Origin: JBBSHJ01 sp038253135
GTDB taxonomy: Bacteria > Actinomycetota > Actinomycetes > Mycobacteriales > QHCD01
DNA: 45,624 nt
Assembly: GCA_038253135.1 (NCBI GenBank)
Contig: JBBSHJ010000013.1
Coordinates: 1 to 45,624 of the forward strand
Direction: 5' to 3'
How positions within the stretch are numbered: the first letter of the stretch is position 1; each line of letters starts with the position of its first letter. A program made the translations under genes and the position numbers. This document shows positions 7,293 through 16,779 of this stretch, piece after piece. The notes under the pieces are model-generated. The model was not told the DNA's origin, searched no databases, and saw only the letters and a list, made by a program, of their open reading frames with translations.

Positions 7293-10200
7293 GCGAGGGC
7301 TTCGAGGATGTACGGCGCGGTTGCTGTGTCGGCGGCGGCGAGCTTCTCGGGCCGGCCCTCGAAGACGATCTCGCCACCGTCGGGTCCGGCACCGGGACCC
7401 AGCTCGATGAGCCAGTCGCAGGTTGCGAGGAGGACGGGATCATGCTCGACGACGAGGACGGTGTTGCCGGCGTCGACGATCGTGTCGAGGACGCGGGCGA
7501 GCACGGCGACGTCGGTGACCTGCAGGCCGACGGTAGGCTCGTCGAGCACGTGGAGGGTGCCGGCCTTGCTGGGGCGGGCGATTTCCTTGGCGAGCTTGAG
7601 TCGCTGCGCTTCGCCGCCCGAGAGGCTCCAACCGGGCTGGCGGACGATCAGGTAGCCGAGGCCGAGCGCGAGAGCGGCGTCGGCGACGCGGCGCACCCCC
7701 GTGATGTCGCCCCACTCGTCGACGAGTTCACCGATGGTGAGGGCTTCGATGGCGGCGAGGGTCCGGCCGCGCTCGACGAGGGTTGCGACTTCACGGCGGT
7801 AGCCGGAGCCGCCGCACGCCTCGCAGGTCTGGGTCACCGACGGCAGGAACGACATGCCCTCTTGCCATGTCCCCTTGCCGCCGCAGGCGTCGCAGCCGTA
7901 GGTGAGGTCCTTGATGGTGATGCCCTGCTCCCCGGCCACTTCGCTCGCCGCGAACGCCTTGCGGACTGGGTTGATGAGCCCGAGGAACATGCCGGGTGAC
8001 GTGACCTCGGCGCGGGCTTGGTCGGCGACGATGGTGCGGACGGGCGCGCCCGAAATGGCGTCGTGCGCACCAGGTGCGACGCGGGTGATGCCGCTGCGGG
8101 GGATGTTGGTCTTGGGTCGCGCCAGCCCCAGCGCGATGGTGTCGACGACGAGCGAGGACTTTCCCGACCCGGACACCCCGCACACGCCGACCCGCACGCC
8201 GAGCGGGATGCGCACGTCGAGGCCGCGCAGGTTGTTCTCCCGCGCGCCGGTGACGTGCATCCACCCGGTCGGCTCGCGGCGGCGGTCGCGGCGCGGGATC
8301 GAGACTCGTCCGTCAAGCACGGTCCGAGTGACCGACTGGGGGCTGTGGAGGTCGATGAGCCGGCCACCGGCTCGTCCGGGACCGGGACCGATCTCGATGA
8401 TGTCGTCGGCGGCGCGGATCAGCGTGGGATCGTGTTCGACGGCGATCACCGTGTTGCCGGCGTCGCGCAGCTCGCGCAGGGTGCGGGTGAGCGCGCTCAC
8501 TTCTGCGGGATGCAGGCCTCGGCTCGGCTCGTCGAGCAGCACGGTCATGCCGACGAGGCCGCCGCCGAGCACCGACGCCAGCTTGATCCGCTGGGCCTCG
8601 CCGGCCGACAACGTCCAGGCCTCCCGGTTCAGGTGGAGGTAGCCGAGCCCGACCGAGCGCAGGAAGCGGAGGCGGTACAGCGCGACCGTGCGGGCGTCCG
8701 CGGCGTGCTCGTCGTCCGGCTCCCCCATGGAGCCGAGCACGTCCTCAAGCTCGGCGAACGACGCCGAGAACAGGTCGTTGCGGTCGCGGCCCTCGAGACG
8801 AATCGTCAGGTACGACGCGCGCAGCCGCTTGCCGCCGCACTCCCGACACGGGAACGCCGTGGTATCCGCGCCACCCAGGTCTGCTTGCGCAAAGTGGTTG
8901 ATCCCGATCCAGGACGTCAAGGAGAACTCGGTGGTGGGCGACGGGTCGCCGAACATGAACGCCTGGCGGGTTTCTACGGTCAGCTCCGACCATGGCGTGG
9001 TCGCGAGGTCGAACCGTTGCCGCCCGGCGAACGCACGCAGCGAGGCATTGCCACCGGTGCCTTCCTTGCAGAAGTAGCCGAGCAACGCCATCGATGCCGA
9101 ATGACCTCCGCCACTGCCGCCGAAGCAGCCGGCGCAGATCGGTGCATCGGGCTGCACGACCCACCGGTCGAAGTGGAACTGCCGCGTCACGCCCGACCCT
9201 AAGCATTGCGGGCAGATGGCGACCGGCGATCCCATGAGGTGCCGCGGCTCGATCGGCACCGCGCTCGTCGCGCAGTCGCCGCAGACCCACTCCGATTCCG
9301 GCGCGGGTGAGCAGCGGCGCAAGTTGTCGCTACCGCATGCCTGGCACGTGCGTAGGCCGGCGCGTGCCAGGACGACGGAGATGAGGCGGTCGAGGTCGCT
9401 GGACCGACCGGCGGTTGCCCGGGCGGAATCCCAGCGACCGGAACCACCAGGTTCCGCAATCGTACCGGTCGCGTCGATGCTCATTGTCGGGCCGAGCCCG
9501 GTGAGCGAGTCGACGGGGGCTTCCGGGCCTTCACGCACCGACTGGCGTTCGTAGACCGAGAGGCATTCGAGCAGCCGCCGGTTGGCCTCGGCCGCGACGA
9601 CGTCGTGGACCAGTGACGACTTGCCTGAACCCGAAACGCCTGTCACCACGGTGAATCGGCCCTTGGCGAAGTCGACATCGACACCCTGCAGGTTGTGGGC
9701 GCGGGCGCCGCATACTCGAATGGCGTCGGTCGTGCGGCGACCGGCACGCGGCTTCGCCCGGGGCTTCACCCGTCGCTGTTTCTCGGCAACGGGAGGGCCG
9801 CAGTGCTGTAGCCGTCCGCCGTCGGGGCCACCGCCCGGACCGAGATCGATGCGCCAGTCGGCGGCGGCGATCACATCTGCCTGGTGTTCGACCACGACCA
9901 CCGTGCAACCGTTGGCCGTCAGCTTGTCCAGCACGGCGAGGAGTCGGTGCAGGTCGGCGGGGTGCAGCCCGGTGGTGGGTTCGTCGAGCAGCACGAGGTC
10001 ACCGGTCTTAGCCTTGGACACCTCGCGGGCGAGGCGGACGCGTTGCGCTTCACCACCGGAGAGACTCGGCGACGGTTGCCCAAGCGTGATGTAGCCGAGC
10101 CCGACCTCCTGCAAGGTCTCGAGGATGCGCGACACCGACCGGTGCTCGACGAACAGCGCGCTGGCCTCGTCAACGGTCAACTCCAACACAGCAGCGATCG

Positions 10201-12019
10201 ACCGACCTTCCCATGTTGCTTCCAGGATCTCGGGCCGGTAACGGCGGCCCTCGCAGGCCTCGCACGGCACCCAGATGGGCGCCAGGTGGCTGAGGCTGAT
10301 GGCGACCGCCCCCATCCCCTCGCACTCCGGGCACGCCCCCTCGGCTCGGTTGAACGTGAATTCAGACGTGGACCGCCCAGCCTCGTTCGCGAACACGTCC
10401 CGGATTCGGTCGAACACCTTCGTATAGGTCGCCGGATTCGAACGCGGGTTGTTGCCCAGCGGTTTCTGATCGACAGCGACCGCGCGCACCGCCGGCGCGT
10501 CGAAGCTCGAGCAACCGATCGGCGCCTTGTCTCGGATCGACTCCAACAACACGTCGCGAACGAGGGTGGTCTTGCCTGCTCCCGACGGGCCCGTGATGAC
10601 GGTGAGCGCTCCGAGCGGGATCTCGCAGTCGACGCCGCGCAGGTTGCGCAAGCTGGCGCCGGTGATGCCGATCCGCTGATCACCGATCGCACGGGGCGCG
10701 GGCCGGACTCTGGTCGGCACCGAGAAACCGCGGCCCGATGCGGTGTCGGCGCGCCACAGCGCGGCGGGAGGCCCCTGAAAGACGAGTTCGCCGCCACCAC
10801 GGCCTCCAGCAGGGCCGATCTCGACGACATCGTCGGCCATCGCGATCGCGGTGCGGTCGTGTTCGACCATCAGCACCGGGCCTGGCAACGACGCCACCGC
10901 ATCGAGCAACGGTTTGAGATCGGTGTGATGCAGACCGATCGTCGGCTCGTCCAGGACGTGCAGCAGATCTTCGAGCCGGCCGCCGAGCACGACCGCGAGT
11001 CGGGTCCGTTGCGCCTCTCCGCGCGACAGCGTCGGCATCGACCGGTCGAGGGTGAGATGGCCAAGGCCCAACGTGACCAGCGGCCGCAGCCGCCGCAGCA
11101 GTTCGTCCTGGATTCGTCGCACACGCGAGCCGACCGGCAGTTCCTCGACGAACTCGAGGACCTCACTCACCGCGGAGGCAAGCAACTCGGTCAAGGGGAT
11201 GCCGGCGATGCGATGCGACGACGTGTCCACCGCCGGGTCGCGAAACGCCATCGGCTCCAGCGGCCGGACCCATTCCGAGCAGCTCGGGCAGATCGGCGCG
11301 CGCAACACCGGCGTACCACCGAGGCGCACCTCGGGCGTACCCAGCGCGTCGGCGTGCTCGAGCGTGCCGCGGACCTCGGCGGCCGACATCCCGGCGTGCA
11401 GGGTGGCGACCTGCACCACGACGTCGTGCGCCGCCGTCGGGTCGAGCCGAGGTACATTGCTCGACTTCTTCGCCGCCCACCGTCGGCCGTCGATCAGCAC
11501 GCGATCGAAGACGCCGCGCAGGCCGGTGAGCAGACGCGCATGACTGCCTCGCTGGCTGCGTACGATCGCCACCTCGACGTCGAGAGCGTCCGCTTCCGCG
11601 AGCATCTCCATCACGATCGTGAGCCGCTGCTCGTGAGACACCGCGCGTACCGCCGTGGCACAACGCGGGCACGCGACGTCGGCGAAGCGGGCGTACAGAA
11701 TCCGCAGGAACGGATGCAGACCGACCGAGGTCGCCACCGTGGACGCGGGGTTGACGTTGAGCACGTTCTGGGCAATCGAGACCGCCGGACCGAGCCCCTC
11801 TATAGCGCGAACGTTCGCCGCCGGGACGCGCACCCGCCCCCGCCCGAACGCGAGCGTCTCGATGAAGCGGCGTCGGGCCTCGGCGTAGACCACGTCGAAC
11901 GCGAGCGACGACTTCCCCGATCCCGACACGCCAACAACCGCGGTCAACCCGGGGCCGAACGTCACGTCCACATCGCGCAGGTTGTGCTCGGCCGCGCCGA
12001 GAACCGTCAGCTCTGTCAT
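7289..12019 (-). CDS. Tandem-fused UvrA-like ATPase with four ABC domains
   Basis: The 1576-residue protein is two UvrA-like halves in one chain. Walker A motifs are at about residues 30 (GVSGSGKSSL), 476 (GPSGAGKTTL), 796 and 1283 (both GVSGSGKSSL); the matching ABC signatures are LSRGEAQR (~330), LSGGEAQR (~653), LSAGEAQR (~1137) and LSGGEAQR (~1469), each followed by a Walker B ending in DEP. Zinc-finger pairs are present (CPRC/CPSC, CPEC/CEAC, CQAC/CGDC with CPQC/CAGC, CDAC/CEAC). Each half is about 760-820 residues, close to class II UvrA (UvrA2/DrrC-like) rather than canonical UvrA of about 950, so the UvrB-binding module is probably lacking. Halves are joined by a basic linker (RRVKPRAKPRAGRR, about 748-761). 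Role: DNA-damage recognition or drug self-resistance is likely; canonical repair is less so. ATG 12019 has no strong ribosome site, and a TAGGTT hexamer lies about 15 bases upstream. First gene of a three-gene operon. Confidence 0.9.
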   Translation of the reverse strand: MTELTVLGAAEHNLRDVDVTFGPGLTAVVGVSGSGKSSLAFDVVYAEARRRFIETLAFGRGRVRVPAANVRAIEGLGPAVSIAQNVLNVNPASTVATSVGLHPFLRILYARFADVACPRCATAVRAVSHEQRLTIVMEMLAEADALDVEVAIVRSQRGSHARLLTGLRGVFDRVLIDGRRWAAKKSSNVPRLDPTAAHDVVVQVATLHAGMSAAEVRGTLEHADALGTPEVRLGGTPVLRAPICPSCSEWVRPLEPMAFRDPAVDTSSHRIAGIPLTELLASAVSEVLEFVEELPVGSRVRRIQDELLRRLRPLVTLGLGHLTLDRSMPTLSRGEAQRTRLAVVLGGRLEDLLHVLDEPTIGLHHTDLKPLLDAVASLPGPVLMVEHDRTAIAMADDVVEIGPAGGRGGGELVFQGPPAALWRADTASGRGFSVPTRVRPAPRAIGDQRIGITGASLRNLRGVDCEIPLGALTVITGPSGAGKTTLVRDVLLESIRDKAPIGCSSFDAPAVRAVAVDQKPLGNNPRSNPATYTKVFDRIRDVFANEAGRSTSEFTFNRAEGACPECEGMGAVAISLSHLAPIWVPCEACEGRRYRPEILEATWEGRSIAAVLELTVDEASALFVEHRSVSRILETLQEVGLGYITLGQPSPSLSGGEAQRVRLAREVSKAKTGDLVLLDEPTTGLHPADLHRLLAVLDKLTANGCTVVVVEHQADVIAAADWRIDLGPGGGPDGGRLQHCGPPVAEKQRRVKPRAKPRAGRRTTDAIRVCGARAHNLQGVDVDFAKGRFTVVTGVSGSGKSSLVHDVVAAEANRRLLECLSVYERQSVREGPEAPVDSLTGLGPTMSIDATGTIAEPGGSGRWDSARATAGRSSDLDRLISVVLARAGLRTCQACGSDNLRRCSPAPESEWVCGDCATSAVPIEPRHLMGSPVAICPQCLGSGVTRQFHFDRWVVQPDAPICAGCFGGSGGGHSASMALLGYFCKEGTGGNASLRAFAGRQRFDLATTPWSELTVETRQAFMFGDPSPTTEFSLTSWIGINHFAQADLGGADTTAFPCRECGGKRLRASYLTIRLEGRDRNDLFSASFAELEDVLGSMGEPDDEHAADARTVALYRLRFLRSVGLGYLHLNREAWTLSAGEAQRIKLASVLGGGLVGMTVLLDEPSRGLHPAEVSALTRTLRELRDAGNTVIAVEHDPTLIRAADDIIEIGPGPGRAGGRLIDLHSPQSVTRTVLDGRVSIPRRDRRREPTGWMHVTGARENNLRGLDVRIPLGVRVGVCGVSGSGKSSLVVDTIALGLARPKTNIPRSGITRVAPGAHDAISGAPVRTIVADQARAEVTSPGMFLGLINPVRKAFAASEVAGEQGITIKDLTYGCDACGGKGTWQEGMSFLPSVTQTCEACGGSGYRREVATLVERGRTLAAIEALTIGELVDEWGDITGVRRVADAALALGLGYLIVRQPGWSLSGGEAQRLKLAKEIARPSKAGTLHVLDEPTVGLQVTDVAVLARVLDTIVDAGNTVLVVEHDPVLLATCDWLIELGPGAGPDGGEIVFEGRPEKLAAADTATAPYILEALA

Positions 12020-12168
12020 CTGTGATCTCGGCCAAACCTAGACTCGTGAAGGCAGAAAGTCCTGGTACGAAGTTCGGGCGGCGGTGTCGGATCCGGGCGA
12101 GGCTGCTCGTAGAAGTGGTGAACGGTCGCCCGGACGGGGCGTCCCAGAGTGCAGGAGATGATCGAGTC

Positions 12169-12495
12169 ATGCAGTACATGGTCTCTGTGATTCAGGACGG
12201 CAAGGGCTCCCCCGGCCCGTCCGACATGGCCGCTGTCGGCGCGTTCAACGAACGGCTCAAGGCCGCCGGTCACTGGGTCTTCGCCAACGGCCTCGCCGAG
12301 CCCGCCGCGGCGTCGGTTGTCGACAATCGGGGCGACGAGCTCGTGGTCACCGACGGGCCCTTCCTGGAGACGAAGGAGTACGTCGTCGGTTTGTGGATCA
12401 TGCAGGCTCCTGACCTCGACGTGGCGCTCCGGCTTGCGGCGGAAGCATCGAAGGTCTGCGACGGCAAGCTCGAAGTCCGTCCGTGCGCGAGCTGA
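12169..12495 (+). CDS. YCII-family (DGPF-type) protein
   Basis: The 108-residue protein from ATG 12169 starts MQYMVSVIQDG and contains VTDGPFLETKEYVVGLWIM (about residues 62-80), the hallmark of the DGPF/YCII family, with a conserved His/Asp-type pocket. I chose ATG 12169 because AGGAGA lies about nine bases upstream and because the upstream extension of the frame is not conserved in type. The family is fused or linked to ECF42 sigma factors across actinobacteria and other phyla. Here the sigma gene starts seven bases after the stop. The domain may act as an unusual regulator or small-molecule enzyme; no reaction is proven. Confidence 0.88.
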   Translation: MQYMVSVIQDGKGSPGPSDMAAVGAFNERLKAAGHWVFANGLAEPAAASVVDNRGDELVVTDGPFLETKEYVVGLWIMQAPDLDVALRLAAEASKVCDGKLEVRPCAS

Positions 12496-12502
12496 CAGAT
12501 CG

Positions 12503-13735
12503 ATGCACGAGGCCGGGGAGGCGATCGCCCAGGCACACCGCGAGGAGTGGGCCCGGGTGGTCGCCGCCCTGACCAGGCGTTTCGGTGACCTCGACGTCGC
12601 CGAAGAGGCGGCGGCCGAGGCGTTCGCGACCGCCGTCGAGCGGTGGCCGGCCGACGGCGTACCCCCCAACCCCGGCGCCTGGCTGACCACCACCGCCAAC
12701 CGCAAGGCCATCGACCGGATCCGGCGCGAGAACAAGCGCGACGACAAGCAGAAGGAGGCGCAGCTGTTGTACGACGACCCGCCAGGGACTCTCGGCGCCA
12801 TCGACGACGAGCGGCTCCGGCTGATCTTCACCTGCGCTCATCCGGCGCTCGCGATGGAGACCCGCGTGGCGCTGACGCTGCGCATGGTCGGCGGTCTGAC
12901 CGTGCCCGAGATCGCCCGTGCCTTCCTGGTGCACGAGACCGGCATGGGGCAGCGGATCACCCGCGCGAAGGCCAAGATCAAGGCGGCTCGCATCCCCTAT
13001 CGGGTGCCCTCCGCAAAGGATCTCCCGGCCCGCGTCTCCGGCGTACTCGCCGTCCTCTTCCTCATCTTCAACGAGGGCTACCTGGCGACCGGCCCCGACA
13101 CCGACCCCGTACGTCACGACCTGACCGCCGAGGCGATCCGGCTCACTCGCCTGATCCATGCCCTCCTGCCGGAGGACGGCGAGGTGGCCGGGCTGCTGGC
13201 GCTGATGCTCCTCACCGAGGCCCGCCGCACCGCCCGGGTCTCGGCGAACGGCGAACTGGTCGCCCTCGACGAGCAGGACCGGGGGGCCTGGGACGCGGCG
13301 CTGGTCGCCGAGGGGCATCGACTGGTGCGCGAGCGCTTAGCTGCTGCCGCCGCCGGGGTGGCTCCGGGTCGCTACCAGATCCTCGCAGCGATCAGCGCCG
13401 TGCACACCTCCGCCCGCGACGTACGTGACACCGACTGGTCGCAGGTCGTCGCCCTCTACGACCAGCTCGTCCGCCTCGACCCCTCGCCGATCATCGCCCT
13501 CAACCGGGCCGTCGCGGTGGCCGAGCTTGACGGCCCGGAGGTGGCACTGGCGGCCGTCGACCGTCTTGAGGACAAGTTGGCCGGCTATCACGCCTACCAT
13601 GCGACCCGCGCCGACCTGCTGCGCCGGCTGGGCCGCAGTCACAAGTCGCGCGCGGCGTACGACAAAGCCATCGAGCTGGCGGGCAACACCGCCGAGATCG
13701 CCTACCTGACCCGCCGCCGCGACGAGCTGGGGTAG
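12503..13735 (+). CDS. ECF42-type RNA polymerase sigma factor (DUF6596 type)
   Basis: The 410-residue protein from ATG 12503 has sigma region 2 (EEWARVVAALTRRFGDLDVA, NPGAWLTTTANRKAIDRIRR) and region 4 with LTVPEIARAFLVHETGMGQR at about residues 133-152, then a long C-terminal extension of about 220 residues with TPR-like helices (VALYDQLVRLDPSPIIALNR, DKAIELAGNTAEIAYLTRRR). This extended form paired with a YCII gene is the ECF42 group, which has no anti-sigma factor; activity is thought to be controlled by the extension. No anti-sigma gene is found nearby, consistent with this. It starts seven bases after the YCII stop and is surely co-transcribed. Confidence 0.9.
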   Translation: MHEAGEAIAQAHREEWARVVAALTRRFGDLDVAEEAAAEAFATAVERWPADGVPPNPGAWLTTTANRKAIDRIRRENKRDDKQKEAQLLYDDPPGTLGAIDDERLRLIFTCAHPALAMETRVALTLRMVGGLTVPEIARAFLVHETGMGQRITRAKAKIKAARIPYRVPSAKDLPARVSGVLAVLFLIFNEGYLATGPDTDPVRHDLTAEAIRLTRLIHALLPEDGEVAGLLALMLLTEARRTARVSANGELVALDEQDRGAWDAALVAEGHRLVRERLAAAAAGVAPGRYQILAAISAVHTSARDVRDTDWSQVVALYDQLVRLDPSPIIALNRAVAVAELDGPEVALAAVDRLEDKLAGYHAYHATRADLLRRLGRSHKSRAAYDKAIELAGNTAEIAYLTRRRDELG

Positions 13736-13852
13736 CCCGCGAATCCCGATCGAAACCCCGTGCAAAGCGGCGGCCGGCCCCGCTGGAATGCGCGGCGCGG
13801 GCCAGAGGAAGGTGAAACATCACGCCCTCGACCGGGCCGCTACCGTTTCGGG

Positions 13853-14785
13853 CTACGTCGCCGCCAACGCGCGGACGACGGGCGACGGGCTTTCCCGGCC
13901 CAGGATTCCGGCCAGCCACATACTTGTCTCCACCAGCGCCGCCAGGTCGACGCCGGTCTCGATGCCGAGGCCGTCCAGCATCCACACGAGATCTTCGGTG
14001 GCGAGGTTGCCGGTGGCCGACTTGGCGAACGGGCATCCACCAAGGCCACCGGCCGAGGCATCGACCGTGGTCACGCCGAGTTGCAGCGCAGCGAAGGTAT
14101 TGACCAGCGCCTGACCGTAGGTGTCGTGGAAATGCACGGCCAGCAGATGCGTCCCAACGTCCGCCGACGCGAGTTCCGAGAGCAGGGCGCGCACGTGACC
14201 CGGCGTACCGACACCTATGGTGTCGCCGAGAGAAATGGCGTCGGCACCGAGATCGAGCAGCCGCCGCGTCACGGCAACGACCTGCGCGACCGGCACCTGC
14301 CCCTCCCACGGATCGCCGAAACACATTGACACGTAAGCGCGAACGGCGACCCCCTCGGCTCGTGCCCGCACGACGACTGGCGCGAACATCGCGAACTGCT
14401 CGTCGAGGCTGCGATTGAGGTTGCGCCGCGCGAAGGACTCCGTCGCGCTGGCGAAGATCGCAATATCGCGGCAGCCCAGCCCGAGAGCCCGGTCGAGCCC
14501 GCGCTCGTTAGGCACGAGGACCGGCAGTCGTACGCCGTCGCCTGGCGACCCGACGCCGGCGAGCACCTCTGCCGCGTCGGCGAGCTGCGGCACCCGGCGC
14601 GGGTCGACGAAGCTCGTCGTCTCGACCAGGCGCAGCCCGGCGGAAATCAGACGCCACACCAATTCGACCTTCACTGCGGCGGGGATGACGGACCTCTCGT
14701 TCTGCAACCCGTCGCGCGGACCGACCTCATAGATCGCGACCCTGTCGGGTAGGCCCGGAAGCCCGTGACGCGACGGCAGGCTCAC
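13853..14785 (-). CDS. Hydroxymethylglutaryl-CoA lyase-family enzyme
   Basis: The 310-residue TIM-barrel protein begins with a GTG at 14785 overlapping the stop of the carboxylase alpha gene (GTGA). Family marks are IYEVGPRDGLQNE (about 18-30; Arg and Asp at the metal/substrate site), VHFHDTYGQAL (about 215-225; metal-binding His pair) and GGLGGCPFAKSATGNLATED (about 243-262; the flexible loop with the catalytic Cys). These residues are those of true HMG-CoA lyases, which split HMG-CoA into acetoacetate and acetyl-CoA, the last step of leucine breakdown. It is the last gene of the operon after the two carboxylase subunits. Confidence 0.92.
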   Translation of the reverse strand: MSLPSRHGLPGLPDRVAIYEVGPRDGLQNERSVIPAAVKVELVWRLISAGLRLVETTSFVDPRRVPQLADAAEVLAGVGSPGDGVRLPVLVPNERGLDRALGLGCRDIAIFASATESFARRNLNRSLDEQFAMFAPVVVRARAEGVAVRAYVSMCFGDPWEGQVPVAQVVAVTRRLLDLGADAISLGDTIGVGTPGHVRALLSELASADVGTHLLAVHFHDTYGQALVNTFAALQLGVTTVDASAGGLGGCPFAKSATGNLATEDLVWMLDGLGIETGVDLAALVETSMWLAGILGRESPSPVVRALAAT

Positions 14786-16776
14786 GACCCCGCCTCCACG
14801 GTCGCAAGCAGGGCATCGAGCGCGACCCGATCCCCTTGCTGCGCCGGCAGATCTGCGATGACGCCGTCGAACGGCGCCGCGAGCACGTGCTCCATCTTCA
14901 TCGCCTCGACCACGACGATCGGATCCCCGGTCCGCACCGCGGCGCCGACGTCAGCGTGCACGACGGTCACGGTTCCGGGCATCGGCGAGCGCAGGTCGGC
15001 TCGGGTCGACGCGCCAGCGCCGCTGGCCCGGGGCGCGTCGCGCTTGACCCGGCCCACCCGCCACGAACGACCGGAAAGGCCCAGCCACACCGATGCGTCC
15101 GGCGCCACGAAACAACGTAATCGTACGACGCGGTCGCCGACACGGACCGTGACGCGGTCGCCGTCGCGCGCAATGCTCGCCGCGACGAACTCACCGCCGG
15201 AGCCGCACACCGATGCTGAAGCCGCGCGGCCGCGGATCTGCACGTCGTACCGCTGCCGATCGATCTCGACGGCGATCGCCTCCGTCGACGGACCACCCAC
15301 CCGGAAACCGCTGGGAATGTCGAACGGGTCGACGACCGCTCCCCCCGGCTCACGGCCGAGCCGGTCGAGCAGGGCGGCGACAATGGGTACGACGGCGGGA
15401 ATGGCTTGGTCACCAAGAGACTCCAGCCGGCTCTCGATCAGTCCGGTGTCGAGGTGGCCGGACCTCACGTCGGAGTCGACCAGCAGTGCCCGCAGCAACC
15501 CGATATTGGTATGCACACCGAGAATCGACGTCCGGGCCAAGGCCGCATCAACGCGGCGCAGCGCGGTCGCGCGATCGGCGCCGTACGCGATCACCTTGGC
15601 GAGCATCGGGTCGTAATCGACACCAACCGTAGCGCCGGACTCGACGCCGGAGTCGACACGGACACCGTCGCCGCCGGGAAGGTCGACCACACCGAGGATG
15701 CCGGCTGATGGCAGGAAATCGTGGGCCGGGTCCTCGGCATAGATTCGGGCTTCGACGGCGTGACCGTCGAAGCCGATCTCGTCTTGCGTGAACGGCAGTT
15801 GCTGCCCGTCCGCCACGGCAATCTGTAGCTCGACCAGGTCGAGCCCAGTGATCATCTCCGTCACCGGATGCTCGACCTGCAGGCGAGTATTCATTTCCAT
15901 GAAAGAGAAGCTGTCGGCATTGTCGCCCGGCACGATAAATTCCACCGTGCCCGCACCGACATATCCCACCGACCGCGCGGCCGCGACAGCGGCCGCACCC
16001 ATGCGATCGCGCTGCACAGGCGTGAGCAGCGCGGACGGCGCCTCCTCGATCACCTTCTGGTGCCGGCGCTGCAGGCTGCATTCGCGCTCACCGAGGTGCA
16101 CGACGTTGCCGTGCGCGTCGGCGAAGACCTGCACCTCTATATGACGGGGATGCGGGATGTAACGCTCGACCAGCAGCGCGCTGTCCCCGAACGCCGACGC
16201 CGATTCCCGCCGCGCCGTGGCTATCGACGACGCCAGCTCGGAAACGGCGTTGACCACGTGCATCCCCTTACCGCCACCGCCCGCCGACGGCTTCAGCATT
16301 ACCGGGAGCCCAACGCTCACAGCCACATCGGCCAATTCCGCATCGGACATGCCCGCCGCACCACCGCCCGGGACGACCGCTACTCCGGCCGCCGCGACTA
16401 TCGCCTTGGCGGTGATCTTGTCGCCCATCGCGTCGATCGCCGAGGCCGGCGGCCCGATGAACGTGATTCCGGCTTCGGCGCAGGCCCGGGCGAAATCGGC
16501 CGACTCGGCCAGGAAGCCGTACCCCGGGTGACAGGCGTCCGCATGGGTCCGGTCGGCCGCCGACATGATGTGCGCGATCGACAGGTAGCTCGCGGCCGCG
16601 GGCGCCGGACCGATCCGCACCGCCTCGTCGGCCAGTCGCGCGTGCACCGCGTCCACATCGGCATCGCTGTAGACAGCGATCGACCACAGGCCGAGGCGGC
16701 GCAGGGTCGTGATCACGCGCACCGCGATCTCGCCGCGGTTGGCGATCAACACCCGGCGCATACTCCGATCAGCCAC
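14782..16776 (-). CDS. Biotin-dependent acyl-CoA carboxylase alpha subunit (methylcrotonyl-CoA type)
   Basis: The 664-residue protein has an N-terminal biotin carboxylase with LIANRGEIAVRVITTLRRL (about 10-28), ATP-grasp glycine loop SAGGGGKGMHVV, and EMNTRLQVEHPVTEMITGLD, and a C-terminal biotin-carrier domain with VVEAMKMEHVLAAP, in which the Lys of EAMKMEH carries biotin. The alpha subunit with a C-terminal BCCP is shared by acetyl-, propionyl- and methylcrotonyl-CoA carboxylases; the HMG-CoA lyase next door and the type of beta subunit point to 3-methylcrotonyl-CoA as substrate. The GTG start at 16776 follows the beta-subunit stop by three bases. Confidence 0.92.
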   Translation of the reverse strand: MADRSMRRVLIANRGEIAVRVITTLRRLGLWSIAVYSDADVDAVHARLADEAVRIGPAPAAASYLSIAHIMSAADRTHADACHPGYGFLAESADFARACAEAGITFIGPPASAIDAMGDKITAKAIVAAAGVAVVPGGGAAGMSDAELADVAVSVGLPVMLKPSAGGGGKGMHVVNAVSELASSIATARRESASAFGDSALLVERYIPHPRHIEVQVFADAHGNVVHLGERECSLQRRHQKVIEEAPSALLTPVQRDRMGAAAVAAARSVGYVGAGTVEFIVPGDNADSFSFMEMNTRLQVEHPVTEMITGLDLVELQIAVADGQQLPFTQDEIGFDGHAVEARIYAEDPAHDFLPSAGILGVVDLPGGDGVRVDSGVESGATVGVDYDPMLAKVIAYGADRATALRRVDAALARTSILGVHTNIGLLRALLVDSDVRSGHLDTGLIESRLESLGDQAIPAVVPIVAALLDRLGREPGGAVVDPFDIPSGFRVGGPSTEAIAVEIDRQRYDVQIRGRAASASVCGSGGEFVAASIARDGDRVTVRVGDRVVRLRCFVAPDASVWLGLSGRSWRVGRVKRDAPRASGAGASTRADLRSPMPGTVTVVHADVGAAVRTGDPIVVVEAMKMEHVLAAPFDGVIADLPAQQGDRVALDALLATVEAGS

Positions 16777-16779
16777 CGG

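Noticed and set aside
9884..12025. 713-codon open frame on the plus strand, antisense to the UvrA-like gene
   Set aside because: It is a GC-driven shadow; the minus frame has all ABC motifs and the plus frame has no family features.
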